A DNA stretch of 16,882 nt from Chlorobium sp. (GTDB lineage: Bacteria; Bacteroidota; Chlorobiia; Chlorobiales; Chlorobiaceae), in contig JANQGE010000115.1 of assembly GCA_028277485.1 (NCBI GenBank), positions 1-16,882 of the forward strand. Reading direction: 5' to 3'. The translations under genes and the position numbers were made by a program. Position 1 is the first letter of the stretch; every line of letters starts with the position of its first letter. A model generated the notes under the pieces. It made no database searches, had not been told where the DNA came from, and worked only from the letters and a program-made list of their open reading frames with translations. Shown piece by piece: positions 6,701 through 14,520 of the stretch.

Positions 6701-7687
6701 GTATACAATGAAAAAGGCAAGGAGATCATTGCTGCGGGCACCGTTTTTGATGAGAAACTGCTCGGCAAGTTTGCCGGTCTCGGTTTTCTCGAATCCCTTG
6801 ACCTTTCGAAAGGGGTCGTTAAAGGTGTGAAGGTAAACGGAAGTCTGCTCCGTCTGTGCAGGGAATATCGTCTGATGATGAAAGATCTGGCGGATGAGCG
6901 TGAAAACGAGAAATACAAGCTCAATATCGGTGACGAGCTTCCTCCCGGCATCGAAGAACTCGCCAAGGTATACATTGCCCAGAAGAGAAAAATTCAGGTC
7001 GGTGATAAAATGGCCGGCCGTCACGGCAACAAAGGTGTTGTCGGGAAAATACTCCCGGTCGAGGACATGCCGTTCATGGCTGACGGTACTCCTGTCGATA
7101 TTGTGCTGAACCCTCTTGGGGTTCCGAGCCGTATGAATATCGGGCAGCTTTATGAAACATCGCTTGGATGGGCGGCAAAACAGCTTGATGTTCAGTTCAA
7201 GACCCCTATCTTCGACGGTGCAACATATAAGGAAGTGCAGGAGCAGCTTGAAAAGGCAGGTCTGCCAAAGCATGGTAAAGTAAGGCTTTATGACGGCCGC
7301 ACAGGTGAGCCTTTTGACGATGAAGTCACGGTTGGTTATATCTACATGCTGAAACTCAGCCATCTTGTCGATGACAAGATTCATGCCCGTTCAACCGGCC
7401 CGTACTCACTCATAACCCAGCAGCCGCTTGGCGGTAAGGCGCAGTTCGGCGGCCAGAGGTTCGGTGAGATGGAAGTCTGGGCGCTTGAGGCATATGGTGC
7501 CGCCAATATTCTGAGAGAGATGCTTACGGTAAAGTCGGATGATGTGGTAGGACGAAACAAGACTTATGAGTCAATTGTAAAAGGCCAGAATCTTCCCGAT
7601 CCGGGAACACCTGAATCGTTCAATGTTCTGGTTCGTGAATTGCAGGGTCTTGGACTTGAAATACGCATTGACAACAAGGTGCCGTAG
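3785..7687 (+). CDS. rpoB: DNA-directed RNA polymerase subunit beta
   Basis: RpoB, 1,300 residues from this start, forms one pincer of RNA polymerase and part of the catalytic centre. The rifampicin region SQLSQFMDQ starts near residue 493, followed by [20 protein letters not shown]. The conserved [12 protein letters not shown] lies at 1073-1084. The frame is open back to GTG 3716, but GTG 3785 has GAGGTG (3770-3775) nine bases upstream and yields [16 protein letters not shown]. GTG 3779 or 3773 would add two or four residues. The residue equivalent to E. coli His526 is Asn510 (codon AAC, 5312-5314). rpoC follows after 68 bp. It shares the transcript with rplJL unless the upstream hairpin separates them. 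Confidence 0.97.
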   Translation: [1300 protein letters not shown]

Positions 7688-7755
7688 GGTTGAGGTAGTG
7701 CAGCGTTATACTTTCCGGGATTTCTAAAAGGTCGTTTTTAAGAGGGACATTTACT

Positions 7756-10700
7756 ATGATTTTTTCACAGGGAGTTTCACCTATCAAAGGTGATTTTTCA
7801 AAGATAAAATTCAGCATTGCATCTCCTGAGAGCATTCTTGCGCATTCGAGAGGCGAGGTGCTGAAACCCGAGACAATAAACTATCGTACATTCAAGCCTG
7901 AAAGAGACGGTTTGATGTGCGAAAAAATTTTCGGTCCCACGAAGGATTGGGAATGCTATTGCGGCAAGTACAAGCGTGTCAGGTACAAGGGAATTATCTG
8001 TGACCGCTGTGGGGTCGAAGTAACCATGAAAAGCGTGCGCCGCGAGCGTATGGGGCATATTTCCCTCGCGGTTCCGGTTGTACATACATGGTTTTTCCGT
8101 TCCGTTCCCAGCAAGATCGGTGCCCTGCTTGATCTCTCAACCAAAGAGCTCGAACGGATTATTTACTATGAAGTCTATGTCGTGATCAATCCCGGTGAGC
8201 CGGGTGAAAAGCAGGGAATCAAAAAACTCGACCGTCTGACCGAAGAGCAGTATTTCCAGATTATAACCGAGTACGAGGATAATCAGGACCTTGACGACGG
8301 TGATTCGGCCAAGTTCGTGGCCAAAATGGGCGGTGAAGCAATTCACACCCTGCTCAAGGGGCTTGACTTGGATACCCAGGCTTCGGAACTTCGTAAAGTG
8401 CTCAAGGAGAGCGGTTCGGAGCAGAAAAAGGCCGATGCTCTGAAACGTCTCAAGGTTGTCGAGGCATTCAGAAAAAGTTATGAGCCGGTAAAGAAATCAA
8501 GGAAAAAGTCAACGGGGCTTTTCCCCGAGGATGAAGCCCCGGAGCCATATGTATATGAAGGCAACAAGCCGGAATATATGGTTATGGAGGTTATACCGGT
8601 CATACCGCCGGAACTGCGCCCTCTCGTACCGCTCGAAGGCGGGCGGTTTGCGACATCCGACCTGAATGATCTTTACCGCAGAGTTATTATCCGTAACAAC
8701 CGCCTGAAAAAGCTGATCGACATCCGTGCGCCGGAAGTTATCCTGCGCAACGAAAAAAGAATGCTGCAGGAAGCGGTTGACGCGCTGTTTGATAACTCCC
8801 GGAAAGCCAATGCCGTTAAGACCGGTGAATCCAACCGGCCTCTGAAATCGCTTTCCGATGCACTGAAAGGGAAACAAGGCCGTTTTCGGCAGAACCTGCT
8901 TGGTAAGCGTGTTGACTACTCGGGAAGATCGGTTATTGTTGTCGGTCCTGAGCTCAGGCTGCATGAATGCGGACTGCCGAAAAGCATGGCGATAGAGCTT
9001 TTCCAGCCATTTGTCATCAGGCGCCTTGTTGAGCGCGGTATTGCAAAATCGGTGAAATCGGCGAAAAAACTGATCGACAAGAAAGAGCCTGTTGTATGGG
9101 ATGTGCTCGAAAAAGTTATTGACGGCCGGCCGGTACTGCTTAATCGTGCACCCACGCTGCACCGGCTCGGTATCCAGGCTTTCCAGCCCGTATTGATTGA
9201 AGGCAAGGCAATCCAGATTCATCCGCTTGTCTGTACAGCGTTCAACGCTGACTTTGATGGTGACCAGATGGCGGTTCACGTGCCTCTTTCCCAGGAAGCG
9301 CAGCTCGAGGCAACACTTCTGATGCTGTCCTCGCACAACCTTATTCTTCCCCAGTCGGGTAAGCCTGTTACCGTCCCATCACAGGACATGGTGCTTGGTA
9401 TGTATTACTTGACCAAATCAAGGCTGGATGAAAAAGGTCAGGGGCAGCTGTTCTATGGTACCGAAGAGGTAATGATCGCATACAATGAGGAGCGCGTAGG
9501 TCTTCATGCGCTGATCTTTGTAAAATACGACGGCCATGTCGAACAGAAATTCGATCCGTTGAGAATGCTCGACATCGTTTCCGATAGCCAGGCCGAACAG
9601 AAAAACTGGCTGAAAAAGCAGATAGAAGAAGACAGGGTGCTGGTAACGACAGTCGGTCGCGTGATCTTTAACCAGTATGTGCCGGATAAGATCGGTTTTA
9701 TCAACAAAGTGATCGACAAAAAAGGTGCAAAAGAGCTTATTTCAAAGCTTTCCGGGGAGGTTGGAAACGTCGCTGCAGCAGAGTTCCTTGACAACATCAA
9801 GCAGGTCGGTTTCCACTACGCCATGAAAGGCGGGCTCTCTATCGGACTTGCGGATGCTATCATCCCCGAAGCCAAAGTCCAGCATATCAAGAAAGCTACC
9901 AGGGAGAGCGGCAAGATTGTCCGAGAGTACAACAGAGGTACGCTGACGGAAAACGAGCGGTACAACCAGATTGTCGATGTTTGGCAGAAAGTGACAAACC
10001 TCGTTGCCGAAGAATCCTACCAGAAACTGCGCAAGGATAGAACGGGATTTAACCCTCTGTTCATGATGCTTGATTCAGGTGCCCGAGGCTCGAGGGAGCA
10101 GGTTCGTCAGCTTACCGGTATGAGAGGGCTTATCGCCCGGCCACAGAAGTCCATGTCGGGACAGCCCGGCGAAATTATCGAAAACCCGATTATTTCAAAC
10201 TTGAAGGAAGGCCTGACGGTTCTCGAATACTTCGTTTCAACGCACGGTGCCCGTAAGGGTTTGTCTGACACATCTCTTAAAACGGCTGACGCAGGTTATC
10301 TGACAAGGAGGCTGCATGATGTTGCACAGGATGTCATTGTTACCGAGGATGACTGCGGTACGACCAGGGGAATTCATGTTGAGCGCGGTATTGAAGAAGA
10401 AACCGGCGGCCAGATCAAGTTCAGTGAAAAAATCCGCGGCCGTGTCGCCTCGCGGGATATTGTCGATACCCTGAATGACGAGATCGTTTTGCAGGCAGGC
10501 AGCATTATCACGGATGAGATTGCCGACGCCATCCAGAAAAATGTCGGCGTTGTCGAGACGGATATCCGTTCAGTATTGACCTGTGAAGCGAAGCAAGGTA
10601 TATGTTCCAAGTGTTATGGTACCAACCTTGCGGTACACAGGCTTGTCGAGATCGGCGAGGCAGTGGGGGTTATTGCTGCACAGTCCATTGGCGAGCCCGG

Positions 10701-12243
10701 CACCCAGCTTACTCTCCGTACCTTCCACCAGGGCGGCGCGGCGCAGGGAGGTATTGCCGAAACCGAGACCAAGGCTTCCTGCGAAGGCCAGGTTGAATTT
10801 GAAAGTATCAGGAGTGTAGAACAGGAGGTTATCAATGAAGACGGTATGCCTGAAACCCTTATTCTGGTGATCCAGAAAAACGGGAAGATCAACATTGTCG
10901 ATCCCGATTCAGGAAAAGTACTGAAACGCTACGAAGTACCTCATGGCGCACATCTTGTCTGCAAGAACGGAACCCTTATCAAGAAAGAAGACGTTCTTTT
11001 CAGCAGCGAACCAAACAGTACACAGATTATTGCTGAAATCGAAGGTCAGGCTAAGTTTGTCGATATCGAGAAAGGCGTTACGTACAAGGAAGAGGTAGAC
11101 CCCCAGACAGGCTATGTTCAGCATGTTATTATCAACTGGCGTTCGAAGCTCAGAGCCTCCGAGACACGAGAGCCGAGAATCCTGATCGTGAATGGTGACG
11201 GAGAAGCTCTGAAAACCTATCCGGTACCTATCAAGTCCAACCTCTTTATCGAAGACGGAAAGAGCGTGAAAGTCGGTGACATACTTGCCAAAGTGCCGAG
11301 AAACCTTGATCGCGTAGGTGGTGACATTACCGCCGGGCTTCCGAAAGTTACCGAGCTGTTCGAGGCCCGTATTCCAACCGATCCCGCTATTGTATCCGAG
11401 ATTGACGGGTACGTAAGTTTTGGCCCGCAGCGCAGGAGCAGCAAGGAAATCAAGGTGAAAAACGAGTTTGGAGAAGAAAAAACCTACTATGTACAGGTTG
11501 GTAAACATGTACTTGCCAACGAAGGCGATGAAGTTAAAGCCGGTGAACCGCTTACCGACGGTGCTGTTTCTCCGCAGGATATTCTGAGAATTCAGGGGCC
11601 TAACGCCGTACAACAGTATCTGGTAAATGAAATTCAAAAGGTATACCAGATCAACGCTGGTGTTGAGATCAACGACAAACACCTTGAAGTTATTGTGCGT
11701 CAGATGCTGCAGAAAGTAAGGGTTGAAGAACCGGGCGATACCGATCTGCTTCCGGGTGATCTTATTGACAGGAACGTGTTTATCGAGGCCAACCGGGATA
11801 TTGCCGAAAAGGTGCGTGTCACTGACAAAGGCGATGCGCCTCCAAGAATCCACGATGGCCAGCTTTACAAGATGCGGGAGATTACCAGGCTCAACAGGGA
11901 ACTTCGCAGAAACAGCAAGAAGCTCATCGTTGTCGAGCCAGCCTTACAGGCAACGTCTCATCCGGTGCTGCTTGGCATAACCAGTGCAGCTTTGCAGACT
12001 GAAAGCGTTATTTCCGCAGCATCTTTTCAGGAGACCACCAAGGTGCTGACCGACGCGGCGGTTGCCGGAAAGATTGACAATCTTTCCGGTTTGAAAGAAA
12101 ACGTTATTGTCGGAAAACGAATCCCGGCCGGTACCGGACTGAAGAAATACCGGCAACTGAGTCTCAAAAAAGATGGTAACGGACAGGATTTTGAAACCGT
12201 TGATGTAACGGTTGATAAGGAATTTACAGAGGACGAGGCATGA
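7756..12243 (+). CDS. rpoC: DNA-directed RNA polymerase subunit beta'
   Basis: RpoC, 1,495 residues, carries the catalytic magnesium-binding loop NADFDGD (497-503, aspartates 499, 501 and 503). The N-terminal zinc site is C67, C69, C82, C85 (CYCGKYKRV ... CDRCGVEV). The second zinc site is C867, C943, C950, C953. It is about 90 residues longer than the 1,407-residue E. coli protein, with no sign of a split or frameshift. The start ATG 7756 is supported by GAGGG about nine bases upstream. It is the last gene of the plus-strand run. A strong hairpin begins 13 bp after the stop and the next gene is convergent. Confidence 0.98.
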   Translation: MIFSQGVSPIKGDFSKIKFSIASPESILAHSRGEVLKPETINYRTFKPERDGLMCEKIFGPTKDWECYCGKYKRVRYKGIICDRCGVEVTMKSVRRERMGHISLAVPVVHTWFFRSVPSKIGALLDLSTKELERIIYYEVYVVINPGEPGEKQGIKKLDRLTEEQYFQIITEYEDNQDLDDGDSAKFVAKMGGEAIHTLLKGLDLDTQASELRKVLKESGSEQKKADALKRLKVVEAFRKSYEPVKKSRKKSTGLFPEDEAPEPYVYEGNKPEYMVMEVIPVIPPELRPLVPLEGGRFATSDLNDLYRRVIIRNNRLKKLIDIRAPEVILRNEKRMLQEAVDALFDNSRKANAVKTGESNRPLKSLSDALKGKQGRFRQNLLGKRVDYSGRSVIVVGPELRLHECGLPKSMAIELFQPFVIRRLVERGIAKSVKSAKKLIDKKEPVVWDVLEKVIDGRPVLLNRAPTLHRLGIQAFQPVLIEGKAIQIHPLVCTAFNADFDGDQMAVHVPLSQEAQLEATLLMLSSHNLILPQSGKPVTVPSQDMVLGMYYLTKSRLDEKGQGQLFYGTEEVMIAYNEERVGLHALIFVKYDGHVEQKFDPLRMLDIVSDSQAEQKNWLKKQIEEDRVLVTTVGRVIFNQYVPDKIGFINKVIDKKGAKELISKLSGEVGNVAAAEFLDNIKQVGFHYAMKGGLSIGLADAIIPEAKVQHIKKATRESGKIVREYNRGTLTENERYNQIVDVWQKVTNLVAEESYQKLRKDRTGFNPLFMMLDSGARGSREQVRQLTGMRGLIARPQKSMSGQPGEIIENPIISNLKEGLTVLEYFVSTHGARKGLSDTSLKTADAGYLTRRLHDVAQDVIVTEDDCGTTRGIHVERGIEEETGGQIKFSEKIRGRVASRDIVDTLNDEIVLQAGSIITDEIADAIQKNVGVVETDIRSVLTCEAKQGICSKCYGTNLAVHRLVEIGEAVGVIAAQSIGEPGTQLTLRTFHQGGAAQGGIAETETKASCEGQVEFESIRSVEQEVINEDGMPETLILVIQKNGKINIVDPDSGKVLKRYEVPHGAHLVCKNGTLIKKEDVLFSSEPNSTQIIAEIEGQAKFVDIEKGVTYKEEVDPQTGYVQHVIINWRSKLRASETREPRILIVNGDGEALKTYPVPIKSNLFIEDGKSVKVGDILAKVPRNLDRVGGDITAGLPKVTELFEARIPTDPAIVSEIDGYVSFGPQRRSSKEIKVKNEFGEEKTYYVQVGKHVLANEGDEVKAGEPLTDGAVSPQDILRIQGPNAVQQYLVNEIQKVYQINAGVEINDKHLEVIVRQMLQKVRVEEPGDTDLLPGDLIDRNVFIEANRDIAEKVRVTDKGDAPPRIHDGQLYKMREITRLNRELRRNSKKLIVVEPALQATSHPVLLGITSAALQTESVISAASFQETTKVLTDAAVAGKIDNLSGLKENVIVGKRIPAGTGLKKYRQLSLKKDGNGQDFETVDVTVDKEFTEDEA

Positions 12244-12256
12244 TTCAAGGAATTGA

Positions 12257-12292
12257 AAACGTCGGCTCATGCTTTTGTGTGAGCCGACGTTT
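12257..12292. terminator. Strong hairpin after rpoC, likely (bidirectional) terminator
   Basis: AAACGTCGGCTCA-type arm 12257-12269 pairs perfectly with 12280-12292 (core ACGTCGGCTCA/TGAGCCGACGT) around the loop TGCTTTTGTG. Downstream on the plus strand comes TTTCATTGTTT, a broken T tract. On the minus strand the stem is followed by GTTTTC. It sits between the convergent rpoC and accC genes, where one hairpin could stop both transcripts. The T tracts are imperfect, so Rho-independence is not certain. Confidence 0.7.
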
Positions 12293-12357
12293 CATTGTTT
12301 ATGTTACCCCCGCAACTACCTGCATGCTGGCATAAAAACGGCTGAAGGGCGCTTAAA

Positions 12358-12423
12358 ATCCGCTGTGTCCGGCAATTTCTATCCCGATTTGTACCGGGAC
12401 TCACGACACTTGAGGCACCCTAT
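12358..12423 (-). repeat. Degenerate repeat element at the 3' end of accC
   Basis: Read on the minus strand, 12423-12400 is ATAGGGTGCCTC followed by AAGTGTCGTGAG. Aligned to the left end of the element at 16784-16811 it matches 21 of 24 bases with one four-base gap. Further along, GCCGGACACAGCGGAT (12373-12358) matches 12 of 16 to the GGCGGACGGAGCGGAG module, although the spacing is about 12 bases longer. I infer a decayed left half of the family. The right module and right terminus are not recognisable. Confidence 0.4.
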
Positions 12424-13753
12424 AGGTAAATGTGTCCAAGAACCCGGTATCAAATACGCCGCTCTTGAAATCGTTTGTCTGGAGCACTTGCTTGTGGAAT
12501 GGAATGGTTGTCTTAATTCCAACCACGATAAATTCATCCAGCGCACGCAGCATTCTTTCAATCGCTTCCTCTCTTGTATCTGCGTGTACGACAAGTTTCG
12601 CAATCAGCGAATCATAGTTGGGCGGAACTCTGTAACTTGCGTATCCGTGGGAGTCGACACGAACGCCATGGCCGCCCGGAGTGTGAAATACGTGCAGCTC
12701 CCCGGGAGACGGGCGGAACCCGTGTTCTGGATCCTCGGCATTGATACGGCATTCGATCGAATGCCCTTTCGGTGAAAATGTGTATCCCGCAATGCTTGCG
12801 CCTGTGGCGATAAGAATCTGTTCCCTAACCAGATCAACATCGTAGCGTTCCTCGGTAACAGGGTGTTCAACCTGGATGCGGGTGTTCATTTCCATGAAGT
12901 AAAAGTTTCGGCCACTGTCGAGCAGAAACTCGACGGTGCCGGCTCCCTCATAGTTAATGGCGGCCGCTGCGGCTACCGCTGCGGCACCCATTTTGGCCCG
13001 GAGTTCTTCATCGACAACCGGTGAGGGTGTTTCCTCGATGAGTTTCTGGTGGCGGCGCTGTATGGTGCAGTCGCGTTCACCGAGATGCATGGTGTTGCCG
13101 TGCTGGTCGGAAAGCACCTGTATTTCTACATGACGGGGACTGTCAACGAACTTTTCAATGTAGACTCCACTGTTGCCGAACGCCTGCTGAGCTTCGGTCT
13201 GGGCTGTTGCAAGCGCTTTTTCCAACTGCATCGGTTCGCTGACCACCCTCATGCCTTTTCCTCCGCCTCCGGCTGTGGGTTTTATGATGACGGGGTAACC
13301 GATTTTTTCTGCGGTGTCCTGAGCGTGCTCCACATCGGATATCAGACCCTCGCTTCCCGGAACAATCGGTACGCCAGCGGCAATCACGGTTTCTCTTGCG
13401 GTATTTTTATCGCCCATTTTACGGATCATCTCAGCCTGCGGGCCGATAAACTTGATTCCAGAGGAACTGCACACTTCCGCAAAGTCAGCGTTCTCAGCTA
13501 AAAAACCGTAACCGGGATGTATCGCATCGGCATTGGTTATTTCCGCGGCTGCGATGATGCGAGGGATATTGAGATAGCTGTCTTTTCCCAAAGGAGGTCC
13601 GATGCATACGGCTTCATCGGCATATCTGACATGAAGGGAATCACTGTCGGCCGTTGAATAAACAGCAACTGTACCGATTCCCAGCTCACGGCAGGTTTGC
13701 ATGATGCGTAGCGCTATCTCGCCGCGGTTTGCAATAAGTATTTTTTTAAACAA
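12401..13753 (-). CDS. accC: Biotin carboxylase subunit of acetyl-CoA carboxylase
   Basis: AccC, 450 residues, uses ATP and bicarbonate to carboxylate the biotin on AccB, the first half-reaction of malonyl-CoA formation. The N-terminal domain begins MFKKILIANRGEIALRI. The ATP-grasp glycine loop GGGGKGMRV is at 162-170, HQKLIEE at 235-241, and the active-site strand EMNTRIQVEHPVTE at 288-301 includes the catalytic Arg292. The start codon is TTG (13753-13751). An in-frame stop lies four codons upstream and no ATG fits, so the start is forced. The last residues (RVPQVS) are encoded by sequence resembling a repeat-element end. accB lies 130 bp upstream on the same strand. Confidence 0.96.
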   Translation of the reverse strand: MFKKILIANRGEIALRIMQTCRELGIGTVAVYSTADSDSLHVRYADEAVCIGPPLGKDSYLNIPRIIAAAEITNADAIHPGYGFLAENADFAEVCSSSGIKFIGPQAEMIRKMGDKNTARETVIAAGVPIVPGSEGLISDVEHAQDTAEKIGYPVIIKPTAGGGGKGMRVVSEPMQLEKALATAQTEAQQAFGNSGVYIEKFVDSPRHVEIQVLSDQHGNTMHLGERDCTIQRRHQKLIEETPSPVVDEELRAKMGAAAVAAAAAINYEGAGTVEFLLDSGRNFYFMEMNTRIQVEHPVTEERYDVDLVREQILIATGASIAGYTFSPKGHSIECRINAEDPEHGFRPSPGELHVFHTPGGHGVRVDSHGYASYRVPPNYDSLIAKLVVHADTREEAIERMLRALDEFIVVGIKTTIPFHKQVLQTNDFKSGVFDTGFLDTFTYRVPQVS

Positions 13754-13765
13754 CGTTCTGTTTTA

Positions 13766-13793
13766 TTTATACATGAATTGAGTGATTGTTCAA
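13766..13793 (-). promoter_or_regulatory. Candidate sigma-70 promoter for accC
   Basis: On the minus strand, TTGAAC (13793-13788) and TATAAA (13771-13766) are separated by 16 bp. A start of transcription about seven bases beyond the -10 box would fall near 13759, only about six bases before the TTG start, so the accC message would be nearly leaderless. accC may also be read through from accB. Confidence 0.35.
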
Positions 13794-13883
13794 GCGTCCC
13801 GTAACAGGAGAATACAGAAGCAGGTAGCCTCATCTCTTGTCACTATTTTCGGGGTAACTTGAAACGCTCTGACTTAGATTGCC

Positions 13884-14345
13884 TCAAGGCTTCACAAGAA
13901 ACAGTACCTGATCATATTCCACAGGCTGACCGTTTTCAACCAGGATCTCGACAATGGTACCGGACAAGTCCGACTCGATTTCATTCATGAGCTTCATCGC
14001 TTCGATAATACAAAGCACCTGCCCATTTTCTATACGGTCGTTTATATTGACAAAATCACCTGCCTCAGGAGACGGAGCCCGGTAGAAAGTCCCTACGATA
14101 GGGGAGCGGATCTCGGTCAATCCTTCGGTTGCTGGTTTTGGGGGTTCTGTGTTCGTTCCTTGGTCTGGTGAGGGAACAGCTTGAGAGACTGGTTGTGCCA
14201 CAACCGGCTGTTCCTTGATTTCAGCTATGGGTTTTACAGATGACCTCTTGAGGGTGATTTTGAAATCGCCTTCTTCAATAGTAGCTTCATCGAGATCCGA
14301 TTTGTTAATGATATCAATAAGTTGTTGGATTTCTTTAAGGTTCAT
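13884..14345 (-). CDS. accB: Biotin carboxyl carrier protein of acetyl-CoA carboxylase
   Basis: AccB, 153 residues, carries the covalently bound biotin that shuttles the carboxyl group from AccC to the AccA-AccD transferase. The N-terminal domain (1-35, MNLKEIQQLIDIINKSDLDE) is typical. A proline- and glutamate-rich flexible linker spans about 36-78. The biotinyl domain (79-153) has the acceptor motif EAMKLMNEIE, with the biotinylated lysine at Lys118. Length is close to the 156-residue E. coli protein. No Shine-Dalgarno sequence is visible. Transcribed after efp (176 bp away, with repeat element 4 in between) and before accC, the common accB-accC order. Confidence 0.97.
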   Translation of the reverse strand: MNLKEIQQLIDIINKSDLDEATIEEGDFKITLKRSSVKPIAEIKEQPVVAQPVSQAVPSPDQGTNTEPPKPATEGLTEIRSPIVGTFYRAPSPEAGDFVNINDRIENGQVLCIIEAMKLMNEIESDLSGTIVEILVENGQPVEYDQVLFLVKP

Positions 14346-14371
14346 GATTTCGTGCTTTAGATTTGATGCAA

Positions 14372-14498
14372 GGGCACCCTTATTGTTGCGCGTCCTGATT
14401 ACTTCGCTGTTCGGTGCTCGAAATCCTCATGTACTCGCGTGTACACTCCGGTTTCCATGCTCTCCAGTCCGCCTCGTAGTGCTCACGGCGAGGTGCCC
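14372..14498 (-). repeat. Interspersed repeat element 4, between efp and accB
   Basis: Seen on the minus strand, it begins GGGCACCTCGCC (14498-14487) and ends AAGGGTGCCC (14381-14372), terminal inverted repeats with GGGCACC/GGTGCCC perfect. Inside are the left module (TGAGCACTACGAGGCGGACT, then GGAAACC), a middle module (14450-14411) shared with 16845-16882, and a right module (GCGAAGTAATCAGGACGCGC) related to those of elements 1, 2 and 3. The middle module contains a GTGTAC/GTACAT hairpin (14446-14441/14434-14429). It is the most complete single copy in the window and co-oriented with efp-accB transcription. Confidence 0.85.
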
Positions 14499-14520
14499 GC
14501 AACATGTGATGCCGGAGCGA

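Noticed and set aside
6209..7384. A 391-codon open frame antisense to rpoB, and a 314-codon one at 10909-11853 antisense to rpoC
   Set aside because: Both lie wholly inside strongly conserved rpoB and rpoC sequence and have no recognisable domains. Such antisense frames arise from the codon use of the real gene.
12269..12775. A 168-codon plus-strand frame, and another at 13049-13501
   Set aside because: They are antisense to accC, whose conserved biotin carboxylase motifs leave no doubt about the coding strand.
13754..13883. Another repeat element in the accB-accC spacer
   Set aside because: Neither GGGCACC-type ends nor any of the three modules are visible there on either strand.
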